This document shows positions 33,366-42,600 of a stretch of DNA of 59,668 nt, one piece after another. Each line of letters starts with the position of its first letter. Position 1 is the stretch's first letter. Made by a program: the position numbers and the translations under genes. The stretch comes from Chondrus crispus (taxonomy: Eukaryota; Rhodophyta; Florideophyceae; Gigartinales; Gigartinaceae), in contig NW_005179349.1 of the NCBI RefSeq assembly GCF_000350225.1, positions 1 to 59,668 of the forward strand, written 5' to 3'. Under the pieces are notes generated by a model. The model was not told the origin of the DNA. It saw nothing but the letters and a program-made list of their open reading frames with translations, and ran no database searches.

Positions 33366-33471
33366 TATGTTAAATTCGAGGTCTGAAAAATTTGCCGCAA
33401 AAATTCGTTAACCACTAGGCCACAGGCGCTGGCTTCTTGGTGTCCCCTTGGGCGCGCTCACTATTACAACA
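33366..33471 (-). repeat. LTR D (106 bp), minus strand
   Basis: Same repeat as 13316-13421 in opposite orientation; sense termini TGTTGTAATAGTGAGCG and AACATA. The A-box-like TGGCCTAGTGGTTAACG is kept. It joins a family A primer-binding site to the middle of an LTR C, so it marks a recombination or insertion junction. Confidence 0.65.
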
Positions 33472-33941
33472 TCAATTACAACGGTGCACATTTTGCCTTA
33501 CGAATTCAAAACTCGCGCAACGGTATCTTTGTGTCCTGCTGTACCCGTGCTGCACTCCATGGACGCTGTAAACCTTTGGCACGTGCCAGGCACCCGCCAC
33601 CAAGGTTCTACACTTTGTCTGTAAGACTGCAGGCGTACTGTACGCGTCCGACAGTGTAATGAAGACATGTGTCCAGGTCATACACGTGTCGGGCGGAGAA
33701 AATGAAACATGCTCAGATTGTACAGTACACCGCAACCGTGTACATATTTCACACGTGTACACGTTGAAAACCAAACGTGCTCCTGAAGTACTTTACAGTG
33801 CATCCGTGTACAGAAATCACACGTGTACACGTTGAAAATGAAACATGCTCACCTCGTCACGCGGAGTGTTTTCGATTTTACACGTGTCATACCTGTCGTC
33901 GTGTGTCATGCATATCAGCATGTGGTCGTAGAATTACAACA
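33472..33941 (-). repeat. LTR C, partial (U3 side)
   Basis: Corresponds to 10591-11062 of the complete LTR C, including CACGTG palindromes, and ends GAATTACAACA before the polypurine tract (33942-33951). This is the 3' LTR of the C copy to its right; the downstream half is gone, replaced by LTR D. Confidence 0.85.
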
Positions 33942-34724
33942 CTCCCCCTTGATCGCATGCTTTTACCAGAAGTAGCTACTGCGAGCCCTAGAAGTTCTAC
34001 AAACTTCTGGAACAGAACTCGCCCATGTGCTTTCGTCAGGATATCTGCAGGCATGGAAGTGGTCGGGCAATGTGACAAAGAAATGACGTTTCTCTTAATT
34101 GCATCTCGTACATAGTGGTATTTCACATCAACATGTTTGTTACGACGGTTGACCGATTCATTCTGTGCATACGAAATAGTCCCTGCATTGTCACACCCCA
34201 TCACAATCGTAGGATCAGAATCAAGTTCAAGAACATCAGCAACCACTTGAAGCAACCAGGTCGCCTCCTTACACGCTTCACATAGTGCAATGTACTCAGC
34301 TTCACACGTCGAAGTCGCAACCACAGTCTGTTCCCGGGAACTCCAACTGATCGCTCCACCGCAGAACTTGAAAACATATCCGCTGGTCGACTTGCGAGAG
34401 TCTGAACAACCGGCCTGGTCAGCATCACTGAAGGCGAACAACTCCGGCGATTTAGATTCATTGTCAAACACGATTCCTAAGTTTCGAGTCCCTTGCACGT
34501 ATCGCATTACCCGTTTCACACCTGCCCAGTGTGACTCACATGGGTTGGCAGAATGTTGAGAAAGCTTTCCAATCGCATATGCCAAGTCTGGACGAGTGCC
34601 AACCATCAAGTACATCAGGGATCCCACTGCCTCACAATACGGTACCTTTGTTTTGGAGTCGTTTTCGGTTGAAATCGTGGTTGTGTGACCTTGTTCCATG
34701 GAAGTCAGAGAGGGGTTACACGTT
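33887..34724 (-). CDS. Copia family C Pol, C-terminal fragment (RNase H), reads into the LTR
   Basis: Open frame covering the end of RT and the RNase H domain (KSTSGYVFKF, EAEYIAL, GCDNAGTIS), truncated on its N-terminal side at 34724 by a divergent LTR B. The family A stop after the final Met of KSM is lost here (CGA), so the frame continues about 23 codons into the 3' LTR, to 33887. A separate RNase H change, CEAV for REAV, is present. Cannot act alone. Confidence 0.8.
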
Positions 34725-35980
34725 TAATGGTAGGTTCGGAGGGGCAAGGGAACGAAGGAGGGCAGGTTGATGTGTGTGAGTGAAGGAGTTGGTGCTGAGG
34801 TTTTCTTGGAGCCGTCTTTCGGCGATACTTATACACTTTGAGTGTTACACTATCCCATTACTTTGGCACCTGGTAAACCGTACTCACCATATGCGCGACC
34901 AAGCGCGGTCCTCTTCTGGCCCGTCCACACTGTTCTATTTCCACCTTACGAATTGACTATTGACTACCAGTGCACAACAGTTTCTACACATTTCGAGTGA
35001 CTGTAAACCATGGCCCTATGCATGCAATCGTTTCACACCTTACTAATCTGCATCCAGACATGACAGAATATATTTTTGCACAATGAACAACTTGGCATCT
35101 CTCTATTTCCAACAACACAAAGTCCTGTCATATCTCAGTCCCCATACATGCCCTTGTTTCGTACCGTACTAATTTCGGTACACACTGCCAGACAACTATC
35201 ACGCATAGCAACAATGTGCATCCAGACTTTCTACACATCTCACGTGATATCCGATGTGAACCACACGAGTACTGTCATCAACTTGCATCCAACGGCGCAC
35301 CATAACGAGAGCACAGTACAACGTCGCATGCTGACGAGAGTGTAGTACAACGGCGCATGCTGATGCAAGGGTCGCATACAGCGTGACGCGTACACTGAAT
35401 ACTCACGTAAGTACATGTCTCTTGCGACAAATACTTGTTGTACTTTTAATTCACATGTACTGTGCTCGGACACGCGCCGGCCCGTATGTAGGCGACGTGT
35501 ACAAGTGTACGGACACGCAGCAACCTGGCGATGTGTACATGTGTACACCACACACAAGTGTCCAGCGCCAAGGCCACACGTAATTACCCATTTCAACCAT
35601 GGTGAACAACTTGAAACCCCCGAAATGATGTAATTAAAACGTATACCGATCATTCAAGATATATCACCAGCATGACTGCATATAAGTGGACAATAGCAGA
35701 CCAATAGAATTGCAGCATTCGAACCGACACCCAATAGATTTGCAGTATTGCCTGTGTAGCCCAGCCCTATAACGGTTCGGGCCAAATGCAAATTTTCGGC
35801 ATTTATGCAAATTTGCATAACCCTCCAAAAGTCCACTTTCGTCCCCAGAACCCCAAAATCTGAGAATTTACACGTGTCATGTGGTGATATGGGGTGAGGG
35901 TCCGGACGGTCGAGTCATGTACACGTGTCGCTCGATTTTGACCTTTTCAGATAACAGCATGTGGTCGCACATTTTCAATA
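34725..35980 (-). repeat. Divergent LTR of family B (B', 1256 bp)
   Basis: Collinear with LTR B from end to end but with many substitutions and small indels; clearly the most diverged B LTR in the window. Sense start TATTGAAAATG. The adjoining polypurine tract and RNase H region (35981-36396) are almost identical to B1/B2. Left flank is ACGTT in a C element. Confidence 0.85.
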
Positions 35981-35991
35981 CCTCCCCTCGA

Positions 35992-36396
35992 TCACATGCT
36001 TTGGGCAGCTTTGCACTCGGAAAGCCCAACCATGCCCACGAACTTTTCAAACAGCACGCGACCAAGTGGTTTGGTCAGCATATCGGCTGGCATTTCTGTT
36101 GTCGGACAGTGGTACAATGTGACCAGTTTTCGCTGCACGGCATCTCGAACAAAATGATACGTAATATCAATGTGCTTGTTCCGACGATTTGTAGATTCGT
36201 TCTGAGCAAACGCAATCGTACCAGCGTTTTCACATCCAACGCGAATTGTTGGATCCGAATTCGCACCAAGTACATCGGCATGGAAGCGTCGAAGCCACGC
36301 AGCCTCTTTGCATGCTTCACTGAGTGCGATGTATTCTGCCTCACAAGTAGACTTTGTAACTACTGTTTGTTTCCGGGAAGCCCAACTGATAGGCCC
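35992..36396 (-). pseudogene. Family B RNase H C-terminal fragment
   Basis: 135 codons of the B RNase H end (PISWASRKQTVV to KAAQSM stop), nearly identical to B1. Cut at 36396 (GGCCC) where a 14 bp scrap of LTR A and then the Gypsy LTR follow. Confidence 0.85.
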
Positions 36397-36410
36397 TATA
36401 GAAAGGTCAG
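36397..36410 (-). repeat. 14 bp remnant of LTR A
   Basis: TATAGAAAGGTCAG is the exact downstream terminus of LTR A on the minus strand. It shows that an A element was inserted in the B gene and the Gypsy element then landed in that LTR. Confidence 0.7.
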
Positions 36411-37003
36411 TGTGGTATAACCCCAAACGCAAATTAGATTAGGATTGGATCAGGGACAGTAAGGCAACGAGCCTTACAGCCATGCGCGCACACACGTGTC
36501 CTCCACGTGTACGGGACGCGTGCTACACGTGGACTGTCAGCCCCGCCGGCTGACAGCGCTACAGTGTCGGTAGACCGGCACTACAGTAGAGTTATGATAG
36601 ACTACGATGTACATTAAATATGAGCGGACCGCCGGCGGTGGAGGACGACAAGCACGGACTTGTCAAGGATCCTCCACCTTGGTCCGCCCGCTTACTTTTA
36701 GGTACTTCCGTCCGTTTTACCTAGGAGTCGCACCGCGCGCGGGTTGAGGACGCGCGTAGCACGCCCACGAGCCGGCTCCGCCTCCGCCCGTCGGTACTGG
36801 ATCGTCACCCAGTACCGCTCCGGGGCGTCGAGGCGTAGAACCGCTCGCGCGTGCGCGCGTCCTCCCCGATCCCGCTCTACCACCGCTACCTCGAGCCCGT
36901 GCTCGGTACCGTGGGTGGGCCGTGCTTCTGTCTTCCCGCCGATCGGGGTCTTTCCGAACTGTCAGTACTCACCCCCCTCGTCGTTGGGGGTGATTAAACT
37001 ACA
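36411..37003 (+). repeat. 5' LTR of the Gypsy element (593 bp)
   Basis: TGTGGTATAACC to ACTACA, canonical TG...CA. Three CACGTG sites lie within 36485-36535. TGACAGC-type and GTCCTCCAC/GTGGAGGAC inverted repeats lie near 36540-36690. Confidence 0.9.
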
Positions 37004-37004
37004 G

Positions 37005-37017
37005 TGGTCTCCCGACC
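37005..37017 (+). promoter_or_regulatory. Candidate Gypsy primer-binding site
   Basis: TGGTCTCCCGACC begins 1 nt after the LTR and starts with TGG, as expected for pairing with a tRNA 3' CCA end (tRNA ending GGTCGGGAGACCA). I cannot name the tRNA. Unlike the Copia families this is conventional 3'-end priming. Confidence 0.5.
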
Positions 37018-37080
37018 TAGAAGACTCTCACGATCGAACCGAGAAGACTATCGTTTACCTCCGCGTCCGTACGCGTCGAG

Positions 37081-39642
37081 ATGAGTGGCGAATATCCCAC
37101 CTCGATTCGCTCGGAGCCCGCCGATGTGCGAGAGGCCGCGCTCTGCGTCCGAGTCGGCGACGGCGACGCTGGTCCCCGAGACCGCGAACCGTCGCCCGAC
37201 TTCTCCGAAGGACGCGCTCGCGCGATGTACGATCGCATCGCGGAGTATATCGAAGATGTCCGAACATCCCTCCGTATCGACGTCTCCGACAGCGTCTACG
37301 CCCGCTGTATGGATGAGTTGCGCTCCCTCGGCGAAGGAACGTTTGAGCGCGTAACTCAGTCCTTGGAGAACCTGCGCGCTCTCGTCGACCAGCTACAGTC
37401 CCGTTTGGTACTGGTCGAAGAGGCGCGCATCGATTCCCCCGCCATGGACGTTGCGGGTCGACCCGCGAGTGCAAACTCCGGGGTCCGACGCGACCCGCAA
37501 CCCTTCCCATCAGCCGAACAGATGGGAGCGTTCGCGCACATGGCGGCGGAGCTCAACTCAACGCGCCGCCGTGTCCGTGAGATGGAACAGACCTCGGCCG
37601 AGAAGCCGCCCGGAGCCCCCTCGAGTGGGCCCGGTGCCACTGTTCCTCCGGGCGCATCCAGTGCGCAGGAGTGGCCCCCGACTGGAGCCGTCACCAGTCG
37701 GAGGGCGGAGGACATCAAGCCGACAGCGGACGCGAACTTCGCGTCCGAGACTCAAGCCCTGCCGTATGCATCCGGAAGCATGCGGCAGTCCCGACGGGTA
37801 CCGGACGAACCCGACCGTGGCCGTGGAGGAGTTGCCCGCGGATCAGGGGAACCGATTCTCCCCTTCGATCCTCGCTGGGGCGGCTACCAGCCAGCGGATC
37901 TTACCGCGCATCCCGGCCCCGTCGACGTCCGAACGTTGCCCGTCACGCCGTTCGGAACGTTGGGCCCCGCCGAACCCGGGCTCGAGCCCGTCCACACCAT
38001 GATACAGGAGTTCAGCGCCGTCGCGAACTACCGCATGTATCGGTTGGACAACACCTCGAGGCTCGTTACCTCGGGTGACGCGGGACGGATCGCGAAGTAC
38101 GTCCAACGCTGCCGTGGGCTCCGTCCCACGATGAAGAGCTTCGACGGTACTGACGCGATTCAGTTGCTCCCGTTTCTGAAGGATATCCGGATAACCTTCA
38201 ATGCCCAGCACCTGACCGAAGGTGTGGCAATCCGTGTCTTCGCTCACTTCCTCGAGCGGGACGCGGAGCGGTTGTATACGAGTTACACCATGCGCGGCCT
38301 CTGCGCCGGCCAGCTCCACGACGACACGAGCTGGCCTGGTCTCGTCAACCAATTTATCAAACGCTACCTAACCGACGACGTGTTGGGGGAAGCGTTTGAC
38401 GCTGTCGCGTCGGCGCGACAGCTTCCTCACGAAACCGAGAACACGTTCGCGGACCGGCTGGAATCCGCCGCGTTCCGATGCACGGCCGTGTTCTCAGAAC
38501 AAGCCCTCGCGCACTACTTCGTGCGCGGGTTGTCCACTGCGACCCGGGCCGCAGTGGCAGAGACGATGCAAAGGTTGCCCGGACAACAGAAGACGGAACT
38601 CTCAACGATTCGCCGTATCGCAACGGCCGAGGGTACAACCTACCGCGCCCGTCGCGGGTTGCCGCTGCCGGACCCAAAGCCGGCAGCGAAGGGAGTCCGA
38701 ACTCCAAGGTCGCACGGAACGAGTTCGCCGGCGACTGCCCTCCACATTGGAGAAGATGAGTGGCAGGCCGACCCTGTCCTCATCACGCAAGGCTTCGACC
38801 GGGCAGGAGGCCGACCCCCTACGCCAGCTTCCACCGGTTCGACCGGAAGCTTCGCAACGGCGTTCGCCCACACGCCGAGGGCCACGGGTGGTCCGAACCA
38901 CAACATGGCCGAGCTGGATATCTCCCGTCGAGAAGGAGACCGCGGGCTGCCTAACGTGCCTCGACTCACCGATGAGGAGGTACGCCACGCGGCGACTTTC
39001 GCGTCGACCGATGGCAGCGCGTACATTTGTTGGCTGTGCCGGACGTATGGCCACGCCATGTACGCGTGCCCGTTCCTGTCGCCTGAACAACGTCAGTTCA
39101 CGGCGTACAGGAACTACCGCTATCAGATGGAGACGCGCCCCGGAATGCGCAATCTCATCCAGCAGTCTACGCGGGCAGACCGAGGCCCGCGTCGAGGTGA
39201 CCCGAGCCGATCGGGTAGGGGCGTCCGTTTTGCCCCTCGTGAAGGCGGGTACCGATACCCGGGGACCGATCAAAGGGATCGACGTGACCCTCGTCGGATG
39301 GATACGCGATTTCCCCGTCGAGATGGGCGAGGCGACCGGGGCCGACCCCCGTTGCCCCAAGGGGTACAGAACGCCATCATGTACCTCCAATACTGGGCTG
39401 GTGAGACGCACCCCCAGCCCACGGAAGGAGGCGGAGGGGAGCCCGTTCTCTCCGCCCCTCGAATATTGCAACGGCCGGACGTTGCAATCCAAGGCCACGA
39501 AGTATCCGATTACTTCGTAGAAGATGGCCAGTCGGGGTGGGGAAACCGTCCCCATCCGCGCGGCCAAGGGCCCGTCGACGCACTAGCTAACGATAGCCAA
39601 GCGAATAGCACTGACAGCTCGGGTAGTTCGAAAAACCCGTAA
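37081..39642 (+). CDS. gag: Gypsy Gag (853 aa)
   Basis: Capsid/nucleocapsid protein. ATG 37081 is the first ATG after the primer-binding site. The N-terminal ~340 residues are charged and Pro/Gly-rich, followed by a helical capsid-like domain (about residues 345-530, e.g. FLKDIRITFNAQHL and NTFADRLESAAFRC) like retrotrans_gag families. A single zinc knuckle CWLCRTYGHAMYAC (CX2CX4HX4C) starts at residue 650. The tail is Arg/Gly/Pro-rich and probably binds RNA. Long for a Gypsy Gag. It ends at TAA 39640-39642; pol continues in the -1 frame with a frameshift-type signal at the junction. Confidence 0.9.
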   Translation: MSGEYPTSIRSEPADVREAALCVRVGDGDAGPRDREPSPDFSEGRARAMYDRIAEYIEDVRTSLRIDVSDSVYARCMDELRSLGEGTFERVTQSLENLRALVDQLQSRLVLVEEARIDSPAMDVAGRPASANSGVRRDPQPFPSAEQMGAFAHMAAELNSTRRRVREMEQTSAEKPPGAPSSGPGATVPPGASSAQEWPPTGAVTSRRAEDIKPTADANFASETQALPYASGSMRQSRRVPDEPDRGRGGVARGSGEPILPFDPRWGGYQPADLTAHPGPVDVRTLPVTPFGTLGPAEPGLEPVHTMIQEFSAVANYRMYRLDNTSRLVTSGDAGRIAKYVQRCRGLRPTMKSFDGTDAIQLLPFLKDIRITFNAQHLTEGVAIRVFAHFLERDAERLYTSYTMRGLCAGQLHDDTSWPGLVNQFIKRYLTDDVLGEAFDAVASARQLPHETENTFADRLESAAFRCTAVFSEQALAHYFVRGLSTATRAAVAETMQRLPGQQKTELSTIRRIATAEGTTYRARRGLPLPDPKPAAKGVRTPRSHGTSSPATALHIGEDEWQADPVLITQGFDRAGGRPPTPASTGSTGSFATAFAHTPRATGGPNHNMAELDISRREGDRGLPNVPRLTDEEVRHAATFASTDGSAYICWLCRTYGHAMYACPFLSPEQRQFTAYRNYRYQMETRPGMRNLIQQSTRADRGPRRGDPSRSGRGVRFAPREGGYRYPGTDQRDRRDPRRMDTRFPRRDGRGDRGRPPLPQGVQNAIMYLQYWAGETHPQPTEGGGGEPVLSAPRILQRPDVAIQGHEVSDYFVEDGQSGWGNRPHPRGQGPVDALANDSQANSTDSSGSSKNP

Positions 39643-42600
39643 AGACGGTTACGTTCGCGCGGTCGCGTGAACCGTCTTGTCAAACCAACCTTGACCCGCC
39701 CCTATTTGTCCCCGGCAGGGGAGGGGAATGTTTACCGATATTATTCCCCTCAACCCCGCACAAGCGCACCGAGACACCCGTAAGCTCGGTGCGAAAGGAC
39801 GAAGACGCTGAGGCAACCGTGAGCCCGGCGCACATGAAGGAAGGCACTGTGGCAACCGTGAGCCAAGTGCCTAACAAGAAGCGCATCGAACGCGCCAGCG
39901 GCCCGACCCAGGGGGACCCGGGGCCGCCAGAAGAATTCAAGCCGCGTACGAACGCGACTTGTCGCGGGGACGCGGCCGACCGAAGGGCGCCCCGCGACCA
40001 AGGCCGAAGGACGCGGAAGAGAAGTCGGAATCGGCGCCGGCGGCCCAGGCGGAACGATCTCGTCGAGCCGGGCACGCCGAAGGTGGTCGACGGCGTCATT
40101 TGCCTTATGACGTCGAAGATTTACAACGTCCTCGGCTCGATAGCTACGGAGGGAAATGCCTTCAAGCCCCGCACGATCGCCGTTGATACATGCTCAGGGT
40201 ACAATCTGGTGAGGAAGGCGGACCTTCCTCCCGATTGGTCGCGGTACGTTATCCCCGACGCGCCACTGCCCCGATTGGCAGGCGCGAATAGCAACCCGCT
40301 TAAGCTCTCGGCCGTCGTACACCTGGCCGTGCGGTTGAGGAACACGACGTTCCGAATTCCGTTCGTCGTGGCGGACCAGCTCGCCGTGCCGGTCCTCCTT
40401 GGTACGGCCTTCATCGATACACACGTACGAAGTATCGACATCGAAGCTCAACGGTTGGAGCTCCGCCAAGGTGGCTCCGTTGCCATCGTCGACGGGAAGG
40501 GCGAGCCGACTCCCCCAACCAGGCGGCACGGACGTCAGACAAGCCGGGCTGACGCACGCGACGAAGCCCCGCAGGCGATCCGAATCGCCCACTGGGTTAC
40601 CATTCCCGCGATGTCGCAGGCCCGTGTGCGCGTCACCACGGCGGGGAGGGGCCTCGTGTTTATGGAGCCGAAGCCATCACTCCAACACCGACATGGAGTG
40701 AGGCTGACGAACGGCGTCGCCGAGGTCCTGCCGAACCAGACCTTCGACGTCATCGTCGCGAACTTTTCGCGACGGGAAAGGCGGCTTCCGAAACACACCG
40801 TTGTGGGATACGCTAAACGCAACCCCCTCGCAATCCTGACGCCTGAACGCCGCGTCGCCGAGGGGATCGCGCACGCGCTACACCTCACCGACTTGACCGA
40901 TCAAGTCGGAACGGCAGGAGCTGGTCGACCAGGCTCCGCCCAGGGGGCAACCGTTGAGGAGAAAGGAGCCAGTACGGACGGCCGACTGGTGAAGTGCCCG
41001 CCGCCGGAAGGGGGCACTGCACCCGCCTCTAAAAAGGATCCCGAAAATCCGCCCGAGGATTGGGAAAGAGAAATCGACTTGTCATACGTCGATAGTGACA
41101 AGTTCCGGGACCACGTGCTCGAGATGCTCCGTAAGCACTCGAGTCTGTGGAGCGGGGCGCTCGGAACGATCCGAGCGACCGAACACCGCATTCCCCTCGA
41201 ACCGGGCACGAAGCCGATACGTTCAATGCCCTACCGAAAGGGGCCGGCTATGCGTGAGATGGTCGCCAATGAAGTCGACAAAATGTTGAACGCAGGGGTA
41301 ATCGAACCCGCGAGCACCGAGTGGGCGTCTCCCGTGGTGCTCGTACCGAAGAAAGACGGCTCTCTTCGGTTCTGCGTGGACTACCGGCGTCTCAACGCGA
41401 AGACTGCAGCGGATTCGTATCCGCTGCCACGGATGGACGACTGCATCGATTCGCTCGGAGATGCAGCCGTCTTCACGACGTTGGACTGCAATTCCGGTTA
41501 TTGGCAGATCCCCGTCGCTCCGGAAGACCGGGACAAGACCACGTTCACTACGCATATGGGAACGTTTCGCCATTTGCGTATGCCGTTCGGGCTAAAAGGG
41601 ACACGGGCCACCTTCCAACGTGCCCTCGACATCATCCTATCTGGCGTCCGATGGCAGATATGCCTCGTCTACCTGGATGATGTCATCGTGTTCTCCCGTA
41701 CGCACGGAGAACACGCGAAGCATCTCGACACTGTCTTGAGCTTGTTGAGGAGCGCCGGAATCTCCCTCAAGCTCAAGAAGTGTAGCTTCTTCCAACCGAA
41801 GGTGCATTACTTGGGGCACGTCATTTCCCCAGGTAAGCTGAGCGTCGCCGAAGCGGCGGCGGACGCCTTCAAGACGTTCACGTTTCCGAGGACGTTGACG
41901 CAGGTGCGCTCGTACCTCGGAGCGTGCAACGTCTACCGCCGCTTCGTGAAGGGGTTCGCGAAAATTGCGCGCCCATTAACGGACATGACGCGCAAGGACG
42001 CGGACCCCAACTTCGACGACCCGACCGAGCTGCAACTTCAAGCGTTCGAAGCGTTGAAGGAGCGGATGATTTCCCCGCCGATCCTAGCATTGCCGCGGTA
42101 CGGTCGGCCGTACATGATCGACACTGATGCTAGTGCCTATCAACTGGGCTGTACGTTGCTCCAGGAACACGAAGGCGCCAACGACTGGCGCCCCGTGGGG
42201 TATTGGTCGTACTCACTGTCCGATAGTGAGCGCAACTACAGCGCTACGGAACGCGAGTGCTTTGCCGTAGTGTGGGCCGTACGCACACTACGGCCGTACA
42301 TCGAAGGTACCAAGTTCACCGTCCGGACGGACCATGATGCCCTCCGATGGCTTATGTCCCTCACGGAGAGCTCCGGAAGGCTTACCCGGTGGCGACTGCG
42401 GTTGGCGGAATACGACTTCACCATCCAGTACCGCCCCGGGCGCGTGCACCAGGTGCCCGATGCCCTGTCACGCCTCGTGTCGCCAAGGGTCACCGACGAC
42501 CCTCGCCCAGTCGTCGAAGTGGATGACGACATTCCCACCTTCGATGCGGGTACGACCGTCCGTGACATGTCGGACGAGCTCGCGGACCACGTCTGTACCG

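Noticed and set aside
35992..36432. 146-codon ORF taken at face value
   Set aside because: Its first codons lie in the Gypsy LTR and LTR A scrap. Only 35992-36396 is Copia RNase H.
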